NCBI RefSeq assembly: GCF_019402665.1
Contig: NZ_VSST01000020.1
Span: 352,111-416,110, forward strand
Direction: 5' to 3'
Source: Bradyrhizobium canariense
GTDB lineage: Bacteria > Pseudomonadota > Alphaproteobacteria > Rhizobiales > Xanthobacteraceae
DNA length: 64,000 bases
The notes beneath the pieces were generated by a model. It was not told the DNA's origin, made no database searches, and saw nothing but the letters and a program-made list of their open reading frames with translations. Position numbers and translations under genes: made by a program. Position 1 is the first letter of the stretch. Each line of letters starts with the position of its first letter. Shown piece after piece: positions 30,721 through 41,253 of this stretch.

Positions 30721-31446
30721 ATGATGCTGGATCGGCGACAAGTCTTGGCAGCGCTCGGGACGAGCGCGCTCGTGGCGCTCGCGCCAACCGCAATTCTGGC
30801 AGCGGCATCGATCAAGCCGGACGATGCATCCGCGCTGCTCGTGATCGACGTGCAGAACTGCTTCCTGCCCGGCGGCAGCCTTGCCGTGAAGGAAGGCGAG
30901 CAGGTGGTGCCCGTCATCAACAAGATCTCGAAAGCGTTTTCGAACGTGGTGATGACGCAGGACTGGCACACGCAAGGCCATGTTTCCTTTGCGTCAGTCC
31001 ACGCCGGGAAGAAGCCGTTCGAGACCGTCGATCTTCCCTACGGCAAGCAGGTGCTGTGGCCCGACCATTGCGTGCAGGGCACCGACGGCGCCGCGCTGTC
31101 GAAAGACCTTGCGATCCCGCAGGCCGAGCTCATCATCCGCAAGGGTTTTCACAAGGACGTCGACAGCTATTCGGCCTTCCTCGAAGCCGACGGCAAGACC
31201 TCGACCGGCCTTGCCGGCTATCTGAAGGCCCGCAAGATCAAGCGCGTCTTCGTAGTCGGGCTGGCGACGGATTTCTGCGTGGCCTGGACCGCGCTCGACG
31301 CGCGCAAGGCGGGCTTCGAGGTCTATGTGGTGGAAGACGCCTGCCGCGGCATCGACAATCAGGGTTCGCTCGCAAAAGCCTGGGCCGACATGGCCAAGGC
31401 CGGCGTGAAGCGGATTCAGTCCGCAGATATCGCCGCGAGCGCGTAA
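30721..31446 (+). CDS. pncA: Nicotinamidase with twin-arginine-like signal
   Basis: This 241-residue isochorismatase-fold hydrolase converts nicotinamide to nicotinate and ammonia (pyrazinamidase activity is common). The catalytic triad is readable: Asp in LLVIDVQNCF, Lys in LIIRKGFHKDVDSYSAF, and Cys in VVGLATDFCVAWTA. Metal ligands are in TQDWHTQGHVSF. The N-terminus MMLDRRQVLAALGTSALVAL followed by APTAILAAA is a Tat-like export signal, unusual because most PncA proteins are cytoplasmic. It starts at ATG 30721 or 30724 after GGAGG. The next genes are convergent grpE and hrcA, so it is monocistronic. Confidence 0.92.
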   Translation: MMLDRRQVLAALGTSALVALAPTAILAAASIKPDDASALLVIDVQNCFLPGGSLAVKEGEQVVPVINKISKAFSNVVMTQDWHTQGHVSFASVHAGKKPFETVDLPYGKQVLWPDHCVQGTDGAALSKDLAIPQAELIIRKGFHKDVDSYSAFLEADGKTSTGLAGYLKARKIKRVFVVGLATDFCVAWTALDARKAGFEVYVVEDACRGIDNQGSLAKAWADMAKAGVKRIQSADIAASA

Positions 31447-31470
31447 GAGACGCAACCGAACTGCCAGACC

Positions 31471-31517
31471 CTCATCCTGAGGAGCGCGCTTCTTGGCGCG
31501 CGTCTCGAAGGATGAAG
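31471..31517. repeat. Short palindromic repeat (CTCATCCTGAGGAGC family)
   Basis: CTCATCCTGAGGAGCGCG and CGCGTCTCGAAGGATGA flank a TTCTTGG loop. It is related to 23220-23352 and separates the convergent pncA and grpE genes. Confidence 0.7.
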
Positions 31518-31588
31518 GCCCCCGCTGCAGCAGCTCGGCCTGCATGGTTCGAGACGGCGCTGACGCGCCTCCTCACCATGAGGATCGA

Positions 31589-32203
31589 TCAGTTCGCAGC
31601 GCCGTTCGGCTCGTTGCTGTTGGCGGGCGCGGCCTTGGCGCCGCCCTTGGCGACACCGACCAAGGCGGGACGCAGCACGCGCTCGCCGATGGTGTAGCCG
31701 GCCTGCATGACCTGCACGACGGTGCCCGCGGGTACCGACGCATCGGGCACCTCGAACATCGCCTGCTGGAAGTTCGGGTCGAACTTCTGGCCCAAGGGAT
31801 CGAACTTCTTCACGCCGTGTTTTTCCAGCGCGCTCAGTAGCGAGCGCTCGGTCAGTTCGACGCCCTCGATCAGCGAGGCGAGGCCTGCATCGGCCGCCGC
31901 ACGGGCTTCGGCCGGAACGGCATCGAGCGCGCGCTGGAGGTTGTCGGCGATGTCGAGCACGTCGCGGGCAAAGCCCGTGACGCCGTAGAGCTTGGCGTCA
32001 GCGACCTCCTTGGCGGTGCGCTTGCGCAGATTCTCCATCTCGGCCAGCGTCCGCAACATGCGGTCGCGCGCCTCGGCGGCTTCCTTCTGCAGGAGCTCGA
32101 CCGAGCCGGGCTCGGGATCGTCGGGCATGATGTAGGGTTTTGACACCACGGGCTCGCCGGCCGCAGCACTCGTGTCTTCGGGTTGCCGGTCTCGATCGGT
32201 CAT
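31589..32203 (-). CDS. grpE: Nucleotide exchange factor GrpE
   Basis: This 204-residue co-chaperone drives ADP release from DnaK and acts as a thermosensor. A long coiled coil covers about residues 35-75 ([40 protein letters not shown]). The C-terminal beta domain includes [40 protein letters not shown] and the conserved ending [15 protein letters not shown] heat-shock promoter candidate lies 43-71 bp upstream. hrcA is 96 bp upstream on the same strand, so grpE may be read from both promoters. Confidence 0.97.
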   Translation of the reverse strand: MTDRDRQPEDTSAAAGEPVVSKPYIMPDDPEPGSVELLQKEAAEARDRMLRTLAEMENLRKRTAKEVADAKLYGVTGFARDVLDIADNLQRALDAVPAEARAAADAGLASLIEGVELTERSLLSALEKHGVKKFDPLGQKFDPNFQQAMFEVPDASVPAGTVVQVMQAGYTIGERVLRPALVGVAKGGAKAAPANSNEPNGAAN

Positions 32204-32245
32204 CGGCTCTCTTTTCGCATTCGTCTCAGGGGGTTTCTGGCCCGC

Positions 32246-32274
32246 ATATCGTGCTTCGGACGCCGAAAATCAAG
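32246..32274 (-). promoter_or_regulatory. Candidate RpoH-type heat-shock promoter of grpE
   Basis: On the minus strand CTTGAT (32274-32269) and CGATAT (32251-32246) are separated by exactly 17 bp, close to the alphaproteobacterial RpoH pattern. It lies in the hrcA-grpE gap, with a predicted start about 35 bp before the grpE ATG. The assignment is by pattern only. Confidence 0.5.
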
Positions 32275-32299
32275 CGCCCGTGATCGGGAGAGACGCAGG

Positions 32300-33388
32300 T
32301 CAGCCCCCCAGGAGCCGGCTGACGATGCGGGCAGCATAGTCCACGGTCGGGATCACACGGGCATAATTCAGCCGCGTCGGCCCGATCACGCCCAAAACGC
32401 CGACGATATGGCCGGCGGCATCCCGATAGGGCGAGATGATGGTGGACGAGCCCGACAGCGAGAACAGCTTGTTCTCACTGCCGATGAAGATCCGCACGCC
32501 TTCCGCAGTCTCGGCCCGCCCGAGCAGGTCGATGACCCCGCGCTTGGTCTCGAGATCGTCGAACAGCAGGCGAACGCGCTCGAGATCCTCCAGCGCATGC
32601 AAATCCTCGAGCAGATTGGCGTGGCCGCGGACGATGAGCTGGCGGTCCTCGTTCTCGCCGCCGGACCAACTGGCGATGCCGGCCGAGATCACCTTGTGCG
32701 TCAGCTGATCGAGCTCGGTGCGCGCCTCTCCGAGCGCGGTTTCGAGCTCCAGCCGGGCCTCGGCCAGGGTCCGGCCCCGGATACGGGCATTGAGGAAGTT
32801 CCCGGCTTCGGTCAACGCCGAGGATGGAACCCCCGGTGGCAGCGTCAACACGCGGTTTTCGACCTGCCCGTCCTCGCCGACCAGGATCACCAATGCCTTT
32901 TCCGGTTCCAAGCGGACGAATTCGATATGTTTCAGCCGCGCATTGGATTTCGGCGTCAGCACGACGGCGGCTGCGCGGGTCAGGCCGGAGAGCCGCGTCA
33001 ATGCCTCTTCGAGCGCAGCCTCCACCGATTGCGCGTGGCCGACGGAGGTCAACTGGCTCTGAATCGCCTGCCGTTCGCTGTCATTGAGATCGCCGACCTG
33101 CATCAGGGCATCGACGAAGAACCGCAGGCCGAGTTCCGTCGGCAACCGGCCGGCGGAGGTGTGCGGGGCGTAGATCAAGCCGAGCTGTTCCAGGTCGGCC
33201 ATGACGTTGCGGACCGACGCGGGCGACAGCGGCATGGCGATCAGGCGCGAAATATTGCGTGAGCCCACCGGCTCGCCGGTCGCGAGGTAGCTTTCGACGA
33301 TTTGACGAAAGATGTCGCGGGAACGCTCGTTGAGCTGGGCGAGGCCCGCGCGCGGCGCGATCAGATGGATCGGATCGTGATGGGCCAC
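32300..33388 (-). CDS. hrcA: Heat-inducible transcription repressor HrcA
   Basis: This 362-residue repressor binds CIRCE operators and is kept active by GroEL. The N-terminal winged helix has [40 protein letters not shown] and [20 protein letters not shown]. The GAF-like inducer domain includes [16 protein letters not shown], and the C-terminus [20 protein letters not shown] and [18 protein letters not shown] is diagnostic. It is divergent from rph and upstream of grpE on the same strand. Its main targets (groESL) are not in this window, and no CIRCE was seen here. Confidence 0.97.
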   Translation of the reverse strand: MAHHDPIHLIAPRAGLAQLNERSRDIFRQIVESYLATGEPVGSRNISRLIAMPLSPASVRNVMADLEQLGLIYAPHTSAGRLPTELGLRFFVDALMQVGDLNDSERQAIQSQLTSVGHAQSVEAALEEALTRLSGLTRAAAVVLTPKSNARLKHIEFVRLEPEKALVILVGEDGQVENRVLTLPPGVPSSALTEAGNFLNARIRGRTLAEARLELETALGEARTELDQLTHKVISAGIASWSGGENEDRQLIVRGHANLLEDLHALEDLERVRLLFDDLETKRGVIDLLGRAETAEGVRIFIGSENKLFSLSGSSTIISPYRDAAGHIVGVLGVIGPTRLNYARVIPTVDYAARIVSRLLGG

Positions 33389-33569
33389 AGACCGTAACTC
33401 CTCTAAGATAAAGGTAATTTGTCTATCCCTGGGGCTTCTGACAAGCGTGGCGTTCGCGGATTGAAAATCCGGGGTGAATAAGGCCTCGATCTTCCCCCTT
33501 GCCGCCCACCCTCACCCCACCTACAAGCACCGCCAACAGCCCTTTTCCGAGAGTTTTGGAGGATTTCCC

Positions 33570-34283
33570 ATGCGGCCAAGCCGCCGTGCGCCCGACGAAT
33601 TGCGCCCCGTGACGCTGGAGCGCGGCGTGGTCAAATATGCGGAAGGCTCGTGCCTGGTGAAATTCGGCGACACCCACGTGCTGGTCACCGCCACGCTGGA
33701 AGACCGCCTGCCGCCATGGCTCAAGGGCCAGGGCCGCGGCTGGGTCACCGCCGAATACGGCATGCTGCCGCGCGCGACCTCGGAACGCACCCGCCGCGAG
33801 GCCTCCGCCGGAAAGCAGAGCGGCCGCACCGTCGAAATTCAGCGCCTGATCGGCCGCTCGCTTCGCACCATCATCAATCTCGAAGCACTCGGTGAGCGCC
33901 AGATCACGGTCGATTGCGACGTCCTCCAGGCCGACGGCGGCACCCGCACGGCCTCGATCACCGGTGCCTGGGTCGCGCTCGCCGATTGCGTCAGCTGGAT
34001 GAAGGCGCGCAACATGGTCAAGGCCAACGTGTTGCGCGACAACGTCGCCGCGATCTCCTGCGGCATCTACAAGGGCACGCCCGTGCTCGACCTCGACTAT
34101 GCCGAGGACTCCGAAGCCGATACCGACGCCAATTTCGTCATGACGGGCGATGGCCGCATCATCGAAGTCCAGGGCACCGCGGAACGCGAGCCGTTCACGG
34201 AAGCCGAGTTCCTGGCGTTGATGGCGCTTGCGCGCAAGGGCGTCGCGCGTCTCGTGGACTTGCAGAAACTGGCGGTAGCGTAG
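33570..34283 (+). CDS. rph: Ribonuclease PH
   Basis: This 237-residue phosphorolytic exoribonuclease trims tRNA 3' ends as a hexamer. The start [20 protein letters not shown] (ATG 33570, after GGAGG) matches the family. Active-site segments are [18 protein letters not shown], the Arg-rich [20 protein letters not shown] involved in phosphate binding, and [20 protein letters not shown] with the catalytic Asp pair. rdgB follows 11 bp downstream and hemW overlaps rdgB, forming a three-gene operon. It is divergent from hrcA across 181 bp, where no further element was identified. Confidence 0.97.
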   Translation: MRPSRRAPDELRPVTLERGVVKYAEGSCLVKFGDTHVLVTATLEDRLPPWLKGQGRGWVTAEYGMLPRATSERTRREASAGKQSGRTVEIQRLIGRSLRTIINLEALGERQITVDCDVLQADGGTRTASITGAWVALADCVSWMKARNMVKANVLRDNVAAISCGIYKGTPVLDLDYAEDSEADTDANFVMTGDGRIIEVQGTAEREPFTEAEFLALMALARKGVARLVDLQKLAVA

Positions 34284-34294
34284 TCAATAGGCCG

Positions 34295-34930
34295 ATGCAT
34301 CGCCGAATCACCGGAAAGCTGGTCATCGCGACCCATAATCCCGGCAAGCTCGCCGAGATGAAGGAGCTGCTTGCGCCTTACGGCATCGAGGCGGTGTCGG
34401 CCGGCGAATTAGATCTTCCGGAGCCGGAAGAGACCGGAAACGATTTCCGCAGCAACGCCGCGATCAAGGCGATCGCGGCAGCGCAGGCGACCAAGCTGCC
34501 GTCTTTCGCCGATGATTCCGGCATCGTGGTCGACGCGCTCGACGGCGCGCCCGGCATCTACTCGGCGCGCTGGGCCGGGCCGAACAAGGATTTTGCCGCG
34601 GCGATGGCGCAGATCGAACGGCTGTTGCAGGAGCGCGGCGCGACCACGCCCGCCAAGCGCAAGGCCCATTTCGTTTCCGCGCTGTGCGTTGCATGGCCCG
34701 ACGATCATCTCGAAGAGGTCGAGGCGCGCGTCGACGGCACGCTGGTGTGGCCGCCGCGCGGCACCGCCGGCTTCGGCTACGACCCGATGTTTTTGCCCGA
34801 TGGCCACAGCCGCACGTTCGGCGAGATGGAGAGCATCGAGAAGCACGGCCTGCCGCCGCTCGGTCTCGGCCTGTCGCATCGTGCCCGCGCCTTCGTGAAA
34901 CTGGCGGAGATCTGCCTTGAGCCGCGCTAA
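34295..34930 (+). CDS. rdgB: Non-canonical purine NTP pyrophosphatase (RdgB/HAM1)
   Basis: This 211-residue enzyme hydrolyses ITP, dITP and XTP to keep deaminated purines out of nucleic acids. The family motifs are [20 protein letters not shown] at the start, [34 protein letters not shown] with the catalytic Asp residues, [20 protein letters not shown] and the ending [18 protein letters not shown] at 34295 gives the usual length. Its end overlaps hemW by 14 bp. It is part of the rph-rdgB-hemW operon. Confidence 0.97.
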   Translation: MHRRITGKLVIATHNPGKLAEMKELLAPYGIEAVSAGELDLPEPEETGNDFRSNAAIKAIAAAQATKLPSFADDSGIVVDALDGAPGIYSARWAGPNKDFAAAMAQIERLLQERGATTPAKRKAHFVSALCVAWPDDHLEEVEARVDGTLVWPPRGTAGFGYDPMFLPDGHSRTFGEMESIEKHGLPPLGLGLSHRARAFVKLAEICLEPR

Positions 34931-36071
34931 GGAAGCCTTCGGCGTCTACGTGCACTGGCCGTTCTGCCTGTCGAAGTGCCCCTATTGCGACTTCAACAGC
35001 CATGTCCGTCACGCCGCGATCGACGAGGCGCGTTTTGCGTCAGCATTCGCGCGCGAGATCGCTGCGACCGCCGAGCGCGCGCCTGGCCGCGAAGTCACCT
35101 CGATCTTTCTCGGCGGCGGCACGCCATCCCTGATGCAGCCTGCAACCGTCGGCGCTGTGCTCGACGCCATCGGCAAGCACTGGACCGTGGCGAAAGACGT
35201 TGAAGTCACGCTGGAGGCAAACCCGACCAGCGTCGAGGCCACGCGCTTCGCCGGTTATCGCGCCGCCGGCGTCAATCGCGTCTCGCTCGGCGTGCAGGCG
35301 CTCGACGATGCCTCGCTGAAAGCGCTCGGCCGCATGCACAGCGCGCGCGAGGCCCTCGATGCCGTCGCCATCGCGCGCCGCTCGTTCGATCGTTATTCGT
35401 TCGACCTGATCTACGCCCGTCCCGACCAGACGCCGGCGATGTGGGCCGATGAATTGCGTCTCGCGATCGGCGAGGCGGCCGAGCATCTGTCGCTCTATCA
35501 ATTGACGATCGAAGAAGGCACGCCGTTCTTCGGCCTGCATCAAGCCGGCAAGCTGAAGACGCCGGATGAAGCGGTCGCACGCGCGCTCTACGACGTCACA
35601 CAGGAAACCTGCGACAAGCTCGGCCTGCCCGCCTACGAGATTTCAAATCACGCGCGGCGGGGCGCCGAGTGCCGGCACAATCTGGTCTACTGGCGCGGCG
35701 AGGAATATGCCGGCATCGGCCCCGGTGCCCATGGCCGGCTCGACATCGACGGCATCAGGCACGCGACCGCTACCGAGAAGCGTCCCGAAGCCTGGGTGAT
35801 GCGGGTCGAGACCAACGGGCACGGCGTCGTCACCGACGATCTCCTCAACAGCGAAGAGCGCGCCGACGAATTTTTGCTGATGGGGTTGCGCCTCGTCGAG
35901 GGCATCGACCCCGAGCGCTACCGCGCGCTGTCAGGCCGCTCGCTCGATCCCAAGCGCATCACGCTGCTGCGCGAAGAAGGCGCGATCACGGTGGATGCAA
36001 CGGGACGGCTGCGCGTGACCAGCAGCGGTTTTCCGGTGCTGGACGCGGTGGTCGCGGATCTGGCGGCGTAG
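34917..36071 (+). CDS. hemW: Radical SAM heme chaperone HemW (HemN-like)
   Basis: This 384-residue protein is of the HemW group, formerly annotated as oxygen-independent coproporphyrinogen oxidase. The radical-SAM cluster motif is [19 protein letters not shown] (CxxxCxxC). [48 protein letters not shown] and [16 protein letters not shown] follow. HemW members bind and transfer heme and lack the extra Cys found in true HemN (CxxxCxxCxC); here the fourth residue after the last Cys is not Cys, which favours HemW. Its ATG overlaps rdgB by 14 bp. Confidence 0.93.
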   Translation: MSRAKEAFGVYVHWPFCLSKCPYCDFNSHVRHAAIDEARFASAFAREIAATAERAPGREVTSIFLGGGTPSLMQPATVGAVLDAIGKHWTVAKDVEVTLEANPTSVEATRFAGYRAAGVNRVSLGVQALDDASLKALGRMHSAREALDAVAIARRSFDRYSFDLIYARPDQTPAMWADELRLAIGEAAEHLSLYQLTIEEGTPFFGLHQAGKLKTPDEAVARALYDVTQETCDKLGLPAYEISNHARRGAECRHNLVYWRGEEYAGIGPGAHGRLDIDGIRHATATEKRPEAWVMRVETNGHGVVTDDLLNSEERADEFLLMGLRLVEGIDPERYRALSGRSLDPKRITLLREEGAITVDATGRLRVTSSGFPVLDAVVADLAA

Positions 36072-36080
36072 CGAGCTGTC

Positions 36081-36175
36081 GTAGGGTGGGCAAAGCGAAG
36101 CGTGCCCACCATTTTTACCACATGTGCAGAAAGATGGTGGGCACGGCGCGCAAAGCGCGCCTTTGCCCACCCTAC
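36081..36175. repeat. Palindromic repeat (GTAGGGTGGGCAAAG family)
   Basis: GTAGGGTGGGCAAAG at 36081 pairs with CTTTGCCCACCCTAC ending at 36175, with nested CGTGCCCACCAT and ATGGTGGGCACG. It separates the convergent hemW and lipoprotein genes, as its relative at 21517 separates ada-like and gpmA. Confidence 0.85.
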
Positions 36176-36192
36176 GGCACCGTCATCTTGAA

Positions 36193-37446
36193 CTACGCCC
36201 CAAAACTCTTCGGCGAGCCCGCCACGGCCACGCCGCCGCCCGTCGTGACCTTCATCACCGCGAGGCCGCGCTCGTTGGTGCCGTCGGCGCGGAAGCGGAA
36301 CAGGCCGTCAATGCCGGCAAAGCCGGACGGATTGGTGAGCACGTCGGATGAGAAGCGCGTCGTGCCTTGCGTGCGCGCCAGCGCGGCGACCAGGGCGACG
36401 GCGTCATAGGCGAGCGTCGCGGTGCGCACGGGCTCCGCGCCATATTTGGTGCGATAGCGGCCGGAGAAGGCGCGGAAGCCGGCCGGGTCCGGCGCGGCGT
36501 AGAGGCCGCCTTGCAAGCTGGAGCTGGCATAGACGCGCGGGCTGTCCCACAGGCCGGTACCGAGCAGCTGGATATTGCGCAGATTCGCCCCCGCCGCGCT
36601 CATCGCATCGGCGACCGCGACGACGGCGTCGCCGTCATCGGCGATGAACAGCGCATCGGCGCTGCCGAGCTGCTGCGCCACGGTCCGGGCCGGCGTGGCG
36701 CGATCGGCGCCGTATTTCTCGAACGCAACGATGCGCCCGCCGCGGCGCGGCACGGCCGCCTTCACCGCGGCCTCGACCACGTTGCCATAGGCATTGTCGG
36801 GCACGAGCACGGCGACGGAGCGCTTTCCGATGCTGGCGGAATATTCGACGATGCGATTGACGTCGGACTCCGGCAGGAAGCTCAGCAGATAGACACCGCG
36901 CCCGGCAATGCTGGAATCAGTCGAGAACGCCATCACCGGGATGCCGCGCGTGCGCGCGATCTGCGCCACCGCAGGCACCGATTGCGCGAACAGCGGCCCC
37001 AGGATGATTTCGGCGCCCTCGTCCACCGCCTGCTGCGCACTGGCCTGCGCGCCCTGCGGGCTGCCATTGTCGTCCTTGATCAGGAGCTGGATGTTGGGAT
37101 TCTGGAACTCGGCCAGCGCCATCTCGGCGGCGTTGCGCATCGACTGCGCGGCGAGGCCGGCATTGCCGGATGCCGAGAGCGGCAGGATCACGGCAACCTT
37201 CACCCCGCCGGTGCCGGCGGTCGTCGCCTGTTGCGGCGGGCCGGCCGGCTGGGCCGGAGGCGGGGAGGAGCTGCTGAACGGATTGGAGAACTGGCTCAGG
37301 CTCTGCTGCACGCCGGCGCAGGCCGACAGCAGCGGCGCGCCGAGCAACAGACCGAGCGCGCTTCGCCGGGTCGCCCCTGACATCAGGGGCCCCTGAACGG
37401 GAGACTCCTCCGAAAAGGAGGATCTGGGATCACGTGGGCCCGTCAT
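36193..37446 (-). CDS. Penicillin-binding protein activator-like lipoprotein
   Basis: This 417-residue protein has a periplasmic type I substrate-binding fold (Peripla_BP_6) and resembles the LpoA/YraM group that activates peptidoglycan synthases; branched-chain amino-acid-binding proteins share the fold. A lipoprotein signal follows a short cytoplasmic tail (ATRRSALGLLLGAPLLSACA, lipobox LSAC). Then come a Ser/Pro-rich linker, VKVAVILPLSASGNAGLAAQ, GAEIILGPLFAQSVPAVAQI and KRSVAVLVPDNAYGNVVEAA. ATG at 37446 has GGAAGAG upstream, but a start at 37383 immediately before the signal is plausible. It sits two genes from rsmI-yraN-gshB, as is usual for the LpoA neighbourhood, which supports the call. 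Confidence 0.85.
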   Translation of the reverse strand: MTGPRDPRSSFSEESPVQGPLMSGATRRSALGLLLGAPLLSACAGVQQSLSQFSNPFSSSSPPPAQPAGPPQQATTAGTGGVKVAVILPLSASGNAGLAAQSMRNAAEMALAEFQNPNIQLLIKDDNGSPQGAQASAQQAVDEGAEIILGPLFAQSVPAVAQIARTRGIPVMAFSTDSSIAGRGVYLLSFLPESDVNRIVEYSASIGKRSVAVLVPDNAYGNVVEAAVKAAVPRRGGRIVAFEKYGADRATPARTVAQQLGSADALFIADDGDAVVAVADAMSAAGANLRNIQLLGTGLWDSPRVYASSSLQGGLYAAPDPAGFRAFSGRYRTKYGAEPVRTATLAYDAVALVAALARTQGTTRFSSDVLTNPSGFAGIDGLFRFRADGTNERGLAVMKVTTGGGVAVAGSPKSFGA

Positions 37447-37796
37447 GACAGTTTCTCTTCCGACCGACCGTCGCCAGCCGGTCACGACATTCTTTCCACG
37501 ACACCGGCCATGGATTCAGGCATATTGTCGGCAAATAGTTAACTCAAACAAAAGGATAATGCCCGCTTAACGCGGCTTCCTCTCAAGTTCTGGCTAGCTG
37601 TCCGCCGTCCGTCACCCAGCATCAAGGCGGCGTTTCCGCCACGAATATGGCGCTGACGCTTCATTCCCTGCGGTATGTGATGCCGAATGGATCACATTCC
37701 AGTCCTTCCTCGCCCCTTGTCGCCCCTTGCCCAGGCACGATCTTTTTTCGGGGACCGGTTCCCAGCTCCGGGGATCATGCCTAAGTTCGTTTGATT
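37447..37796. other. Divergent intergenic region, no gene seen
   Basis: These 350 bp separate the lipoprotein gene and rsmI, which point away from each other. It is AT-richer than its neighbours near 37530-37560 (TTAACTCAAACAAAAGGATAA), as expected for promoters. No repeat, RNA gene or specific operator was recognised. Confidence 0.5.
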
Positions 37797-38733
<937 letters not shown>

Positions 38734-38747
<14 letters not shown>

Positions 38748-39135
38748 GGTCCCGACGGAACCGAAAATCGCCTCGCCCGAGCGCGTCGCCGCGTTTCGCA
38801 CCGGCATCTCCGCGGAAAGCCGCGCCGCGGCCTATCTCATGGCCAAGGGCTATCGCATCCTCGCCAAACGCTACCGCACGCCGCATGGCGAGATCGACAT
38901 CGTGGCGCGCCGCCGCAATTTGATCGCCTTCGTCGAGGTCAAGGCGCGCGCGACGCTGGACGACGCCGCCTTCGCGGTGACGCCGCGCCAGCAGCAGCGC
39001 ATCATCGATGCCGCGCAAGGCTGGCTCGTCGCGCATCCCGAGCATGCGGAATTTGAAATGCGATTCGATGCCATGCTGATTGCGCCGCGGTCACTTCCAC
39101 GCCATGTGTTGGCGGCATTCGACGCCTCGACCTGA
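38734..39135 (+). CDS. yraN: UPF0102 family protein YraN
   Basis: This 133-residue protein belongs to the YraN family with a restriction-endonuclease-like fold; a role in DNA processing or recombination is suspected but not established. The nuclease-type motif is [20 protein letters not shown] followed by VEVKAR (E-D-ExK pattern). [20 protein letters not shown] and [20 protein letters not shown] are family-typical. ATG at 38734 overlaps the rsmI end by 14 bp, so translation is coupled. gshB follows by 10 bp. Confidence 0.93.
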
Positions 39136-39145
39136 AAGGCAGACC

Positions 39146-40090
39146 ATGAAACTGAACGTCGCCGTCCAGATGGACCCCATCGCCCGCATCAACATCAAGG
39201 GCGATTCCACCTTTGCGCTGCTCCTGGAGGCGCAGAAGCGCGGCCACGGCCTGTCCTATTACACGCCCGACAAGCTCTCGATGGTCGGCGAGGAGATCGT
39301 CGCTCCGGTTCAGCTCCTCACCGTGCGCGACGAGCCCGGCAATCATTTCACCCTGGGCGAACCCAGGCGCGAGGCGCTCAACGGCTTCGACGTGGTGCTG
39401 CTCCGCCAGGATCCGCCGTTCGACCTCGCCTATATCACCTCGACGCACCTTCTCGAACGCATCCATCCGAAGACGCTCGTCGTCAACGACCCCGCCTCGG
39501 TGCGCAACGCGCCGGAAAAGCTGTTCGTGATGAACTTCCCGCAGCTGATGCCGCCGACGCTGATCTCGCGCGACCTCGACGAGATCAACGCGTTTCGCGA
39601 CAAGCATGGCGCCGTCGTGATGAAGCCCTTGCACGGCCATGGCGGCGCGGCGGTGTTCCGCGTGATGCCGCAGGACATGAATTTCGGCTCGCTGTTCGAC
39701 ATGTTCTCGGTGACCTTCAAGGAAGCCTGGGTGATCCAGCAGTTCATCCCCGAGGTCAAGCACGGCGACAAGCGCATCATCCTGATCAACGGCGAGTTCG
39801 CCGGCGCGGTGAATCGCGTGCCGGCCGCCGACGACCTCCGCTCCAACATGGTGCGCGGCGGCGCAGCGCAGGAGACCGAGCTTACGCCGCGCGAGCGCGA
39901 GATCTGCGCCACCGTGGGCCCGGCGCTGCGCGAGCGCGGGCTGTTGTTCGTCGGCATCGACGTCATCAACGGCAATCTCACCGAGATCAACGTGACCTCG
40001 CCGACCGGCGTCCGCGCCATCGCGCGGCTCGGCGGACCGGACGTTGCCGCAAAGCTCTGGGACGTGATCGAGCAGAAGCGGGCGAGGTAG
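39146..40090 (+). CDS. gshB: Glutathione synthetase
   Basis: This 314-residue ATP-grasp ligase joins gamma-glutamylcysteine and glycine. The N-terminus [20 protein letters not shown] and [14 protein letters not shown] is diagnostic. [37 protein letters not shown] (ATP-binding loop), [20 protein letters not shown] and [19 protein letters not shown] (metal-binding Asn/Glu) follow. ATG at 39146 is preferred over an upstream frame. It is the last gene of the rsmI-yraN-gshB operon, with a hairpin repeat after it. Confidence 0.97.
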   Translation: MKLNVAVQMDPIARINIKGDSTFALLLEAQKRGHGLSYYTPDKLSMVGEEIVAPVQLLTVRDEPGNHFTLGEPRREALNGFDVVLLRQDPPFDLAYITSTHLLERIHPKTLVVNDPASVRNAPEKLFVMNFPQLMPPTLISRDLDEINAFRDKHGAVVMKPLHGHGGAAVFRVMPQDMNFGSLFDMFSVTFKEAWVIQQFIPEVKHGDKRIILINGEFAGAVNRVPAADDLRSNMVRGGAAQETELTPREREICATVGPALRERGLLFVGIDVINGNLTEINVTSPTGVRAIARLGGPDVAAKLWDVIEQKRAR

Positions 40091-40442
40091 GCATCGGCTT
40101 GTAGCCTCAATGTCGTCCTGGCGAAAGCCAGGACGACAGCGGTGATGTGGCGCGTTGTTTCCATCTCACTGCATGCCGGCACCAAGCATCACCTCACCCA
40201 TCACTAACTACCCATTCACCATGACGCGGCGCGCATCATTCGAACGCACGGGCCGCGGCTGCGTGAAACTACGGGGCCAGTGGCCGAGCGGCTAACGCGA
40301 CGTTCACCATCTGCCGAAAGACCACAGCGCGGGCGTCGATCACGTTCGGCCTCGCAACACCGCTTATACTTTTACTGCCTACTCATCGACACGGGGAACC
40401 CGCCAGGTGCGGTTCGAGTGCCCCGCGTAAGAGTAGAAGCGT
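40091..40442. other. Intergenic region before the cpa cluster
   Basis: This 352-bp region holds the hairpin at 40111-40138 and the expected cpaB promoter. No gene is supported. A TGGCCGAGCGGCT stretch at about 40279-40291 resembles the D-arm of a tRNA-Ser, but the rest of a tRNA is absent. Confidence 0.5.
40111..40138. terminator. Perfect hairpin after gshB (possible terminator or repeat unit)
   Basis: TGTCGTCCTGG (40111-40121), loop CGAAAG and CCAGGACGACA (40128-40138) form a perfect 11-bp stem. There is no T-tract. It is the minimal unit of the composite repeats at 4208-4332 and 6917-7066 and may reduce read-through from the gshB operon. Confidence 0.5.
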
Positions 40443-41246
40443 ATGAACACCGCACGCATTGTCGTTCTCGTCATCGCACTGGGCGCCGGCGGCGTCGCTG
40501 CGTATCTGGCGAGCGGCTATGACAACAAGCCCGCGCCCGTTCTTCCTGTCGCCGAAAAGCTGCCGACGGTCGAGGTCCTGGTCGCCAAGAACGACATCCA
40601 GCTCGGTCAGGCCGTGAAGCCCGAGGACCTGCAATGGCAGGTCTGGCCGGCGGCGACCGCGAGCAGCGCCTTCATCCGCCGCGACAACAGGCCCGAGGCG
40701 CAGATCCAGATCGCAGGCTCGATCGCACGCGTGCCGTTGATGCAGGGCGAGCCGATCCGCGAGCAGAAGCTGGTCAAGGCCGACGGCTCCGGCTTCATGG
40801 CCGCGATCCTGCCGTCGGGCATGCGCGCGGTCTCCACCGAGATTTCAGCCGAGACTGCCGCCGGCGGCTTCATCCTGCCGAATGACCGCGTCGACATCGT
40901 GCTGACCCGCCGCTTGAAGAATCCTGACGGGGCCGGCGGTAACGACCTCATCCTGTCCGAAGCGATCCTGACCAATATCCGCGTGCTCGCGATCGACCAG
41001 GCGCCGAAGGAAAAGGACGGCCAGAACGCCGTCGTCGGCAGGACCGTCACGCTCGAGCTCAAACCCGACCAGGTCGCCGCGCTATCGGCAGCGCGCCAGG
41101 GCGGCACGCTGACACTCGCGCTGCGCAGCATCGTCGATGCCAACTCGGTCGACAGTACGCCCGAGGACCAGGCGAGCAAGCGGTCCGCCGGGATCAACGT
41201 GATCCGCTACGGCGTACAGGCGCGGCAACTGACGTCACAGAAGTGA
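40443..41246 (+). CDS. cpaB: Flp pilus assembly protein CpaB
   Basis: This 267-residue protein of the CpaB/RcpC family is a periplasmic, membrane-anchored component of the Flp/Tad pilus. A single N-terminal helix (IVVLVIALGAGGVAAYLASG) is followed by an SAF domain at about 45-110 (VEVLVAKNDIQLGQAVKPED, GSIARVPLMQGEPIREQKL) and the RcpC domain (GMRAVSTEISAETAAGGFIL, NDRVDIVLTRRLKNP). It is the first gene of a cpaBCDE operon, with a 7-bp gap to cpaC. The complete length is typical. Confidence 0.95.
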   Translation: MNTARIVVLVIALGAGGVAAYLASGYDNKPAPVLPVAEKLPTVEVLVAKNDIQLGQAVKPEDLQWQVWPAATASSAFIRRDNRPEAQIQIAGSIARVPLMQGEPIREQKLVKADGSGFMAAILPSGMRAVSTEISAETAAGGFILPNDRVDIVLTRRLKNPDGAGGNDLILSEAILTNIRVLAIDQAPKEKDGQNAVVGRTVTLELKPDQVAALSAARQGGTLTLALRSIVDANSVDSTPEDQASKRSAGINVIRYGVQARQLTSQK

Positions 41247-41253
41247 TGGGGAC

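Noticed and set aside
29116..33569. CIRCE operator near dnaK, grpE or hrcA
   Set aside because: No TTAGCACTC...GAGTGCTAA inverted repeat was found in these upstream regions.
40270..40330. tRNA-Ser-like D-arm string TGGCCGAGCGGCT
   Set aside because: No matching acceptor, anticodon or T-arm sequence follows.
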